This document shows positions 1-5,204 of a stretch of 5,744 nt of DNA, piece after piece. The translations under genes were made by a program, and so were the position numbers. The notes beneath the pieces are model-generated. The model was not told the origin of the DNA. It ran no database searches and worked only from the letters and a program-made list of their open reading frames with translations. The stretch's first letter is position 1, and each line of letters opens with the position of its first letter. Origin of the DNA: an uncultured bacterium (GTDB taxonomy: Bacteria; Bacillota; Clostridia; Oscillospirales; Butyricicoccaceae); the NCBI GenBank assembly GCA_905215125.1, contig CAJMOV010000138.1, positions 1 through 5,744 on the forward strand, given 5' to 3'.

Positions 1-470
1 GCTGCGTGCGCTCCAATTTCCACCCCATGGCGACGCAGCAGCTGTATGCACAGCCCACCCGCAATACAAAGCGGCGCTGTCAACCGGCCGGAAAAGTGTC
101 CTCCGCCCGTCGGATCCTCAAAGCCCCCGTATCTGATGTGCCCTGTCCAGTCGGCATGCCCCGGCCGGGGAACCGTCTGCATTTCTCCATAATCCTGGGG
201 GCGGAAATCCCGATTCCAAATCAGCGCCGTCAAGGGGACGCCGCAAGTGACCTCCCCCACCAGGCCGCTAACAAAATCCGGCTCGTCCGCTTCCCGCCGC
301 GCAGTGCTCATAGCGCTGCGTCCCGGCGCTCGGCGGCTGAGAAAGGCCTGCAATTCATCCCGATCCACCTTTAGGCCGGGCGGGATCCCTTCAATAGTAA
401 CGCCGATGGCCTTACCGTGCGACTGACCAAAAACCGTAACGCGGATGTTTTTTCCATACGATGACGCCAT
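1..470 (-). CDS. aroC: Chorismate synthase, N-terminal 156 codons (3' end cut by window edge)
   Basis: Chorismate synthase converts 5-enolpyruvylshikimate-3-phosphate (EPSP) to chorismate with reduced FMN, the last step of the shared aromatic pathway, in the cytosol. The minus-strand reading from the ATG at 470 begins MASSYGKNIRVTVFGQSHG, the family's N-terminal signature, with the conserved His at residue 18. The usual GESHG reads GQSHG here. Further on come RRAPGRSAMSTARREADEP (about 46-64), the RPGHAD motif (102-107, second conserved His at 105) and GGGHFSGRLTA (122-132), all expected of AroC. The family is about 350-390 residues, so a little over half is missing beyond position 1. The start is fixed by a GGAGG (480-484) nine bases upstream, inside the end of aroA, and only one base separates the aroA stop from this ATG. 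This suggests translational coupling. Identification is secure; the remaining length is unknown. Confidence 0.96.
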   Translation of the reverse strand, partial: MASSYGKNIRVTVFGQSHGKAIGVTIEGIPPGLKVDRDELQAFLSRRAPGRSAMSTARREADEPDFVSGLVGEVTCGVPLTALIWNRDFRPQDYGEMQTVPRPGHADWTGHIRYGGFEDPTGGGHFSGRLTAPLCIAGGLCIQLLRRHGVEIGAHA

Positions 471-471
471 A

Positions 472-1725
472 TCAGTGTTCCTCCGTCACTCCGCCCAGCC
501 GGCGGTAGTGTTCCCAAAAAGCGGGATAAGACTTTTCCACGGCCTCCGCCCCCAGCACCGTCACCGGGCCGGTACAGCCCAACGCCGCGATGGCGCCCAT
601 CATAGCGATGCGATGATCGCCGCAGGCGTCCATCACCCCTCCCGCCAATTTCGGCTTGCCCTGGATGTGCAGGCCGTCGTCTGTCTCCTCTACATCAGCG
701 CCCAGGGCGCTGAGCCCCCGGGCCACCGCCTGCAGACGGTCGCTTTCTTTGAGCCGCAGGCGTTCAGCCCCGATAATGCGCGTTTCCCCTTGTGCCGTCG
801 CCGCGACGGCAGACAGTGCAGGAATCAGGTCGGGGATGTCTCTCGCGTCAATTTCCACCCCTCGCAGCTCTCCCCGTAAAACGGAAATTTCACCGCTGTG
901 TATACATACTGAGGCCCCCATCTGCCGCAGCAGAGCCATGACGGCTCTGTCTCCCTGCGGCGATGCTTCCTCAAGGCCTGTACAGGTAAACGCCTTGTCA
1001 CATAAAGCGCCAGCGCACAGCCAGAAAGCCGCGTTGGACCAGTCCCCTTCGACCGCCGCCGTCCGCGGCGAGCTGTACTTTCCCTGTGTGCGGAAGCGTC
1101 CATTCTGCTCGTAGGCTGTAATGCCGAAGCGTTCCATTGCTGCAACGGTCATGTCGACATACGGGCGGGACTGCAAGCCGCAGGTCAATTCTATTACCCC
1201 TGAATCTTCCATCAGAGGCAGGGCAAACAGAAGGCCGCTGACGTACTGCGACGAAACATCCCCCCGCACTGCTATCTCCCCCGCTTTCAGGCGGCCGGAC
1301 AGGCTCAAGCGGTTCCCCTGCCGGCTACACCGGCAGCCGTGCCGCTCCAGCACCTGCAAAAGCTCTTCCTGCGGACGATCCGGTAGGCGGCCTTCCATCA
1401 GGAAGACTCCACCCGTTCCCAGCGCTGCTGTGATGGGAAGCAAAAATCGCAGCGTAGAACCGCTTTCACGGCAGCGAAGGACAGGATTGGGGCACGCCTT
1501 GTCAATGGGAATGACGTGATATCCTTTTTCCGTCCGCTCAACGCCGGCGCCCAGCGCCCGCAGGCAGTCGGCCGTCGCCTCGATATCCTGAGATGTGACG
1601 CTGCAGGCGATATCGGTCGGCGCATCCGCCAGCGCGGCGCAGATAAGCAGGCGGTGCGCCTGTGACTTGGACGGGATAGCGGCGATAACGCCCCCTTGCG
1701 GCGGCGCGGTGATTGTGATGTTCAC
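472..1725 (-). CDS. aroA: 3-phosphoshikimate 1-carboxyvinyltransferase (EPSP synthase)
   Basis: This enzyme transfers the enolpyruvyl group of phosphoenolpyruvate (PEP) to shikimate-3-phosphate, the step before chorismate synthase. From the chosen start it is 417 residues, normal for the family. Visible motifs are IPSKSQAHR (17-25; Lys20, Ser21 and Arg25 bind substrate), the PEP loop ESGSTLR (87-93), GDVSSQYVSG (155-164) with the Ser-Ser-Gln shikimate-phosphate site, DIPDL (296-300) with the likely catalytic Asp299, KESDRL (326-331) and DHRIAM (370-375). The open frame extends upstream to 1791, but the start is placed at the GTG at 1725. A GGAGG (1733-1737) lies seven bases before it, the first residues then read MNITITAPP as expected, and GTG overlaps the aroB stop as GTGA. 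The longer start would add 22 residues encoded inside aroB. The PEP loop has Phe94 where E. coli has Pro101. Function is secure. Confidence 0.96.
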   Translation of the reverse strand: MNITITAPPQGGVIAAIPSKSQAHRLLICAALADAPTDIACSVTSQDIEATADCLRALGAGVERTEKGYHVIPIDKACPNPVLRCRESGSTLRFLLPITAALGTGGVFLMEGRLPDRPQEELLQVLERHGCRCSRQGNRLSLSGRLKAGEIAVRGDVSSQYVSGLLFALPLMEDSGVIELTCGLQSRPYVDMTVAAMERFGITAYEQNGRFRTQGKYSSPRTAAVEGDWSNAAFWLCAGALCDKAFTCTGLEEASPQGDRAVMALLRQMGASVCIHSGEISVLRGELRGVEIDARDIPDLIPALSAVAATAQGETRIIGAERLRLKESDRLQAVARGLSALGADVEETDDGLHIQGKPKLAGGVMDACGDHRIAMMGAIAALGCTGPVTVLGAEAVEKSYPAFWEHYRRLGGVTEEH

Positions 1726-2780
1726 AATACGTCCTCCCCCATCTCTATCAAATGCTTTAGCTGCGCCATGGGCAAGGACTTCAGAACGCATTTGCCTATC
1801 TTTTCCGGCACGACAATGGTAATGTCGTCTCCCGTGCGTTTTTTATCAGCCCTTGCAGCCCGTCCCAGCTCTTCCGCAGAAAAACGGCAGACTATAGGTA
1901 GGCCATGGCTTTGCAGCATCTGCTGCGTCTGTTCGGCGCAGGCACGATCACACCAGCCGCTGCGCCACGCCGCACGGGCCATGATCGCCATACCGATGGC
2001 CACAGCGCGTCCATGGCTGACGGAAAAGCCGCTGCACTGCTCGATGGCATGTCCAACGGTATGCCCGTAATTCAACAGCTGGCGCTCGCCCCGTTCCCGT
2101 TCGTCGGCACAGACCACGGCGCTTTTAATAGCGACGCATCGGGCGACAGCCTGCTCCAGCTGTCCGCGCACCGGGCGGCGCAGGGAATCAAAAAAAAGCT
2201 CATCCGCGATAAGGCCGTATTTGATGACCTCGGCGCAGCCGTCGGTAAAGACATCGTCCGGCAGACTGTCCATCAGCGCGCAGTCGCACAGTACCAGGCA
2301 GGGCTGATGAAAAGCGCCTGCCAGATTTTTGCCCTGCGGCAGATCGACCCCGGTTTTCCCCCCCACTGACGAATCGGTAGCGGAAAGCAGAGTGGTCGGC
2401 AGCTGCACCAGATGTACGCCGCGCTGGTAGGTCGCGGCGGCAAAGCCGGCAAGATCGCCTGCCACACCGCCGCCCAGGGCGACGACAACGTCGCGCCGCG
2501 TCAGCCCGCTGTCTGCCAGAAAGCCGAGTATGGCCCCATAGGTCTCCAGCGTTTTAGAGCGTTCGCCATGCTCGAATTGAAACATCGCCACACGGTAGCC
2601 CGCCTTTTCCAGGCTGTCACGCAGCCTGGCGGCGTACAGCGGCCCGACATTGTCGTCCGTGACTATGGCGGCGATGCTTCCTCCCGCCGCACGGCGGATA
2701 TCCTCCCCCGCATGGTCGAGCAGCCCGAAGCCGACGCGCACCTCATAGGGCGACGACACCGGTACTGTCACGGTCTGCAT
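1722..2780 (-). CDS. aroB: 3-dehydroquinate synthase
   Basis: AroB is the NAD- and metal-dependent cyclase that turns DAHP, the product of the first gene of this operon, into 3-dehydroquinate. The protein is 352 residues, typical length. It shows the NAD-binding glycine stretch GGGVAGDLAGF (103-113) and PTTLLSATDSSVGGKTGVD (128-146) with the phosphate- and substrate-binding Lys142. The metal ligands can be placed as Glu184 in GCAEVIKYGL, His240 in LLNYGHTVGH and His256 in SHGRAVAIGM; the 16-residue spacing of the two His matches the family. The conserved DKKR (312-315) is also present. The ATG at 2780 lies inside the end of tyrA (13-base overlap) and follows AGGAGG (2791-2796) by ten bases. 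Its own stop overlaps the aroA start. A small oddity is Ala-Thr before DSS, where many homologues have Gln-Val. All key residues are present, so it should be active. Confidence 0.97.
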   Translation of the reverse strand: MQTVTVPVSSPYEVRVGFGLLDHAGEDIRRAAGGSIAAIVTDDNVGPLYAARLRDSLEKAGYRVAMFQFEHGERSKTLETYGAILGFLADSGLTRRDVVVALGGGVAGDLAGFAAATYQRGVHLVQLPTTLLSATDSSVGGKTGVDLPQGKNLAGAFHQPCLVLCDCALMDSLPDDVFTDGCAEVIKYGLIADELFFDSLRRPVRGQLEQAVARCVAIKSAVVCADERERGERQLLNYGHTVGHAIEQCSGFSVSHGRAVAIGMAIMARAAWRSGWCDRACAEQTQQMLQSHGLPIVCRFSAEELGRAARADKKRTGDDITIVVPEKIGKCVLKSLPMAQLKHLIEMGEDVL

Positions 2781-3607
2781 CCGTCAACCGCCTCCTTCCT
2801 GGCGCGCCCCTCCTCCAGCAGGCGGCACAGCTCGGCGCCGTCGCCGGCTTCCAGCGCGTCCCGATAATGGCCAAGCCCCTCGACCAGCGTATCAATTTCA
2901 AACAGTAGGTTGTCCCTGTTTTCCAAAAACAGCTCGGTCCACATTTCGGGCGCCAGCCAGGCGACCCGCGTCAGGTCACGGTAGCTGCCGGCGGAAAAGC
3001 CGACGTGCCCCTGCGCCGTTTCGCTTTTGACATAGGCGTTGGAAACGATATGGGCCAGCTGAGACGTAAAGGCAATCCGCCTGTCGTGCTCTTCGGCCGA
3101 CGCTACCGTTATACGCCCCGGCTGAAGGGGATCCAACGCCTTTTTAACCCTGTCCAGGATGGCCATATCATCCCGCACAGGGGGCACGATGACAAAGGAA
3201 GCGCCGGCAAACAGGTTTGCGCGGCTGTACGCATATCCAGAGTTGTGGCTGCCCGCCATCGGGTGTCCGCCGACAAAGGTAAAGCCATGCTGTGCAGCCA
3301 GGGCGAAACCAACGCGGCATATCTCCCTCTTGTTGCCGCATAAGTCGATAACAAGCGTCTTCTTCGGAATATCCGCAGCCCACTGCTGCAAAAGCTCCGC
3401 CGCGGCACGCGGCGGGACGGCCAGCAAAAGCAGATCGAGCTGCGAAGCGCTGTCTCTCGTCAGGCCGCACGCAATATCGCCGGCCAGCTGTGCAATGCCC
3501 TGTGCGGTTTTGTCCCGGTCAAAGCCGCATACCGTCCATCCGGCCGCAGTATATGCTTTAGCTGCCGACCCGCCGATGAGGCCCAGTCCGACGATTCCAA
3601 CCGTCAT
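2768..3607 (-). CDS. tyrA: Prephenate dehydrogenase (TyrA family, no ACT domain)
   Basis: The enzyme oxidatively decarboxylates prephenate to 4-hydroxyphenylpyruvate, committing flow to tyrosine. The 279 residues open with a Rossmann nucleotide-binding turn GLGLIGG (7-13), with Asp30 at the end of the second strand, which suggests NAD preference. HPMAGS (115-120), HDRRIAFTSQLAHIVSNA (174-191, catalytic His186 by family comparison) and SAGSYRDLTRVA (205-216) are standard TyrA motifs. It ends soon after the helical dimerisation domain, with no C-terminal ACT regulatory domain of the kind in the longer Bacillus type. It also has no fused chorismate mutase, so one must be encoded elsewhere. The ATG overlaps the aroF stop as ATGA; a weak GAGG (3618-3621) lies ten bases upstream, so translation is probably coupled to aroF. 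An arogenate-specific version cannot be excluded from sequence alone. Confidence 0.94.
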   Translation of the reverse strand: MTVGIVGLGLIGGSAAKAYTAAGWTVCGFDRDKTAQGIAQLAGDIACGLTRDSASQLDLLLLAVPPRAAAELLQQWAADIPKKTLVIDLCGNKREICRVGFALAAQHGFTFVGGHPMAGSHNSGYAYSRANLFAGASFVIVPPVRDDMAILDRVKKALDPLQPGRITVASAEEHDRRIAFTSQLAHIVSNAYVKSETAQGHVGFSAGSYRDLTRVAWLAPEMWTELFLENRDNLLFEIDTLVEGLGHYRDALEAGDGAELCRLLEEGRARKEAVDGCRP

Positions 3608-4608
3608 TGTGCCACCGCCTCGCGGATACGGCGCACCTTGCCGGCCAGGTCGTCAAACTGCTCGGGCGTCAGCGACTGTGCGCCGTCGCACAGCGCGTGC
3701 ATCGGATCGTTGTGCACCTCAATCATCAGCCCGTCGGCTCCAGCGGCTACGGCGGCCAGCGCCATGGGCAGCACAAGCCGCGCCTTGCCCGTCGCATGAC
3801 TGGGGTCGACGACGACGGGGAGATGCGTCATCTCGTGCAAAAGCGGCACGGCCGACAGGTCGAGAGTATTGCGCGTGCTTGTTTCATAAGTGCGGATGCC
3901 CCGCTCGCAAAGAATGATGTTTTCATTGCCCCCCGCCATGATATACTCTGCGCTCATAAGCAGCTCTTTCAGCGTACTGGACAAGCCGCGCTTGAGCAGG
4001 ATGACTTTATCGGTCTTGCCCAGCTCCTTGAGCAGCTCAAAGTTCTGCATGTTGCGCGCACCGACCTGGATGATGTCAACCTGCTCGAACAGCGGAAGGT
4101 GGCTAGGACTCATGATTTCTGTGACGATGGGCATGCCCGTCACCCTTTTGGCTTCGAGGAGCAGCTCGATCCCCTGTGCCTTAAGCCCCTGGAAATCATA
4201 GGGCGACGTGCGCGGCTTGAAAGCGCCGCCGCGCAGGAACGCCGCGCCGGATCGGCGGACGCTGTGCGCCACCTCCAAAATCTGCGGCTCGGTTTCCACC
4301 GAGCAGGGGCCTGCGATCATTTGAAAGCTGCCGCCGCCGATGGCGCAGCCACCCACCGTAATGACGGTATCCTGCGGATGAAACTTGCGGTTTGCCAGCT
4401 TATAGGTCTCCATAACCCGCTGGGCTGAATCAATGATGTCCAGGCTGAGGAGCAGGTCGATATCGACCGCCTTGGTATCCCCAATGATTCCCAGCACGGT
4501 GTGGGTCTGTCCTTCGGAAATGTGAACGTCCAGCCCCTGGCCCTTAAACCAGTCGATGAGATTATTCCTTTGGTGCTCTGTCGTTCCCGGCTTCAAAACT
4601 GCTATCAC
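3604..4608 (-). CDS. aroF: 3-deoxy-7-phosphoheptulonate (DAHP) synthase, type I-beta with N-terminal ferredoxin-like regulatory domain
   Basis: This is the pathway's entry enzyme, condensing PEP with erythrose-4-phosphate. The 334 residues split into an N-terminal ferredoxin-like domain (about 1-70, starting MIAVLKPGTT) and a TIM-barrel catalytic domain, the arrangement of Thermotoga maritima DAHP synthase (about 338 residues). In that enzyme the N-terminal domain closes over the active site when tyrosine binds. Catalytic signatures are AGPCSVE (99-105), LRGGAFKPRTSPY (125-137) and DPSHATG (268-274). Metal ligands by family comparison are Cys102, His271, Glu297 and Asp308. The start is a GTG at 4608 with AGGAGG (4617-4622) eight bases before it. 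This ribosome site lies directly after the U-run of the leader terminator, so termination would end the transcript just before aroF. It is the first structural gene of the operon and overlaps tyrA by four bases. Function is certain; tyrosine inhibition of the protein is inferred from domain type. Confidence 0.96.
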   Translation of the reverse strand: MIAVLKPGTTEHQRNNLIDWFKGQGLDVHISEGQTHTVLGIIGDTKAVDIDLLLSLDIIDSAQRVMETYKLANRKFHPQDTVITVGGCAIGGGSFQMIAGPCSVETEPQILEVAHSVRRSGAAFLRGGAFKPRTSPYDFQGLKAQGIELLLEAKRVTGMPIVTEIMSPSHLPLFEQVDIIQVGARNMQNFELLKELGKTDKVILLKRGLSSTLKELLMSAEYIMAGGNENIILCERGIRTYETSTRNTLDLSAVPLLHEMTHLPVVVDPSHATGKARLVLPMALAAVAAGADGLMIEVHNDPMHALCDGAQSLTPEQFDDLAGKVRRIREAVAQ

Positions 4609-4623
4609 GCAAAAAACCTCCTA

Positions 4624-4661
4624 GAAATACAAAACGGTCACGCAGCGATTTGCGTGACCGT
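4624..4661 (-). terminator. Intrinsic terminator / attenuator upstream of aroF
   Basis: On the minus strand, ACGGTCACGCA (4661-4651) and TGCGTGACCGT (4644-4634) form a perfect 11-bp, GC-rich stem around the 6-nt loop AATCGC. The stem is followed at once by the T-rich run TTTTGTATTTCT. It lies between the leader reading frame and the aroF ribosome site, about 160 nt into the predicted transcript. A terminator here, in front of the first gene of an operon and behind its promoter, is only useful if it is conditional, which identifies it as an attenuator. Confidence 0.9.
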
Positions 4662-4723
4662 CGTCGTATCAAATGTGTCCGGGCAGTTACCCTGCCTCCG
4701 CCATATTTGCATCACAAACCGCT
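4644..4723 (-). promoter_or_regulatory. Predicted antiterminator pairing between leader hairpin and terminator arm
   Basis: The segment AGCGGTTTGTG (4723-4713) can pair with CGCAAATCGCT (4654-4644) over 11 consecutive base pairs, two of them G-U wobbles. The second segment includes four bases of the terminator's ascending arm, its whole loop and one base of the descending arm, so this pairing and the terminator exclude each other. The first segment overlaps the 3' side of the upstream leader hairpin, so it is free only if that hairpin is disrupted. The pairing was found by eye; its stability was not computed. Confidence 0.6.
4682..4696 (-). promoter_or_regulatory. Small hairpin around the leader stop codon
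   Basis: On the minus strand GGCAG (4696-4692) and CTGCC (4686-4682) can form a 5-bp stem with the loop GGTAA, which contains the TAA stop of the leader peptide. It is short, has no T-run and is not a terminator. It might slow or follow the releasing ribosome, or be chance. Confidence 0.3.
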
Positions 4724-4788
4724 TTTACTTTTGTCGACGTAAAGTAAAAGTAGGTATAATATGCAAAGATGGCGGCAGCAAACAACAT
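4687..4788 (-). CDS. Phe/Tyr-rich leader peptide of the aroF operon
   Basis: A 33-codon reading frame starts at the ATG at 4788 and ends in TAA at 4687-4689. A GGGAG (4798-4802) sits nine bases before the ATG, and the start is about 29 nt from the predicted transcription start. Residues 8-16 read FAYYTYFYF; Phe occurs at 3, 8, 14 and 16 and Tyr at 10, 11, 13 and 15, so 8 of 33 codons are for the two end products of the pathway and none for Trp. The C-terminal half (TSTKVKAVCDANMAEAG, 17-33) is unremarkable. The peptide probably has no function of its own: its translation rate would report charged tRNA-Phe and tRNA-Tyr and decide whether the downstream terminator forms. Its position before DAHP synthase and its overlap with the hairpin arms are the main support. 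It is too short to be called by most gene finders. Confidence 0.85.
   Translation of the reverse strand: MLFAAAIFAYYTYFYFTSTKVKAVCDANMAEAG
4698..4775 (-). promoter_or_regulatory. Long leader hairpin overlapping the Phe/Tyr codon run
   Basis: Two nested inverted repeats lie in the leader transcript. The outer stem pairs CCGCCATCTTTGCAT (4775-4761) with ATGCAAATATGGCGG (4712-4698), 14 of 15 positions. The inner stem pairs CTTTTACTTT (4750-4741) with AAAGTAAAAG (4731-4722), a perfect 10 bp, with a possible ACC/GGT extension. The left arms coincide with leader codons 5-16, including the aromatic run, so a ribosome stalled there would prevent folding. This corresponds to the 1:2 pause/anti-antiterminator hairpin of amino-acid biosynthetic leaders. 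Confidence 0.75.
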
Positions 4789-4823
4789 AAGCGTGTTCTC
4801 CCGGCGTTATAAAGAATATTATC

Positions 4824-4851
4824 ATTATACCGCATAATTTCTGCTTGTCAA
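4824..4851 (-). promoter_or_regulatory. Sigma-A type promoter of the aromatic operon
   Basis: On the minus strand a perfect -35 box TTGACA (4851-4846) is followed, after 16 bases, by a perfect -10 box TATAAT (4829-4824). Transcription should start near 4817. An A-rich stretch lies just upstream of the -35 box (AAAAAA at about 4865-4870, read on the minus strand). The strength of this promoter fits an operon controlled mainly after initiation, by attenuation. The spacer is one base short of the ideal 17. Confidence 0.85.
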
Positions 4852-5204
4852 GTGGCGATTCCCCTTTTTTATCCCTATCTTCAGCTAAAGCAAGCTCGCA
4901 CCCTTTAGCCTCTCTCCGGCCAAAGAAAGCGGCGTTATGCACGCTTTTATAAAACGCATCCGTCCTCTTCTGCCCAGCGGACGAATTTTATGCAAAAATC
5001 AGCGCTTTTTCGTCGTTTCCCCTTCTGCCTTTGCCATTTTTGTTATCCTGCTATTCATATTTTATTTACAAAGATTTGATACTCGCGTAAAATATTTGTT
5101 ATATTGTTTACACTGCACCCTGTAATGCTTTCCGTTTTATTCCAGGGCGTTTATTCAGGCCGCCGCTTTGCGCCGGTCTAAAAGAAAGAAGGAGGGCGAA
5201 CCCT
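4852..5204. other. AT-rich divergent intergenic region
   Basis: About 350 bases separate the aromatic-operon promoter from the ABC transporter gene. The stretch is clearly AT-richer than the flanking genes, especially 5035-5110. It contains a plus-strand promoter candidate (separate entry) and an imperfect hairpin GCTAAAG (4884-4890) / CTTTAGC (4903-4909) with a 12-base loop and no T-run, of unknown meaning. A 62-codon plus-strand frame (4937-5125) has a hydrophobic middle but no ribosome site, and the promoter lies inside it, so it is not called. No RNA gene, repeat array or mobile element was seen. Confidence 0.6.
5065..5093 (+). promoter_or_regulatory. Candidate promoter of the ABC transporter gene
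   Basis: TTTACA (5065-5070) and TAAAAT (5088-5093) are each one base from consensus and are separated by the ideal 17 bases. An overlapping alternative is TTGATA (5076-5081) and TATATT (5100-5105) with an 18-base spacer. Either would give a 5' untranslated region of roughly 95-105 nt before the TTG at 5205. Which one is used cannot be decided from the sequence. Confidence 0.55.

Noticed and set aside
1726..1791. Upstream extension of aroA by 22 residues
   Set aside because: The extra residues are encoded within aroB and have no family similarity. The GTG at 1725 has a well-placed GGAGG and restores the standard N-terminus.
3159..4428. Long plus-strand frames opposite aroF and tyrA
   Set aside because: They are antisense to secure enzymes, rich in Arg/Ala/His/Pro as expected from GC-rich shadow frames, and contain no recognisable domain.
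4612..4823. T-box riboswitch controlling aroF
   Set aside because: I see no T-box sequence of the TGGNACCGCG type before the terminator. The short leader with a translated aromatic codon run fits ribosome-mediated attenuation better.
4884..4909. Hairpin GCTAAAG / CTTTAGC as a terminator or operator
   Set aside because: The stem is only 7 bp with a 12-base loop and no T-run on either strand. Both flanking genes point away from it, so no terminator is expected, and it matches no operator I know.
4712..4942. 76-codon minus-strand frame covering the operon promoter
   Set aside because: It runs through the -35 and -10 boxes and the leader in a different frame from the Phe/Tyr peptide, so it begins upstream of the predicted transcript.
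4937..5125. 62-codon plus-strand frame with a hydrophobic stretch, a possible small membrane protein
   Set aside because: There is no ribosome site before its ATG, composition follows the AT-rich spacer, and the best promoter for the downstream gene lies inside it. It could be reconsidered if conserved in relatives.
5154..5178. GC-rich possible hairpin just before the ABC gene ribosome site
   Set aside because: Only about five pairs including a wobble can form, which is too weak to call a regulatory structure.
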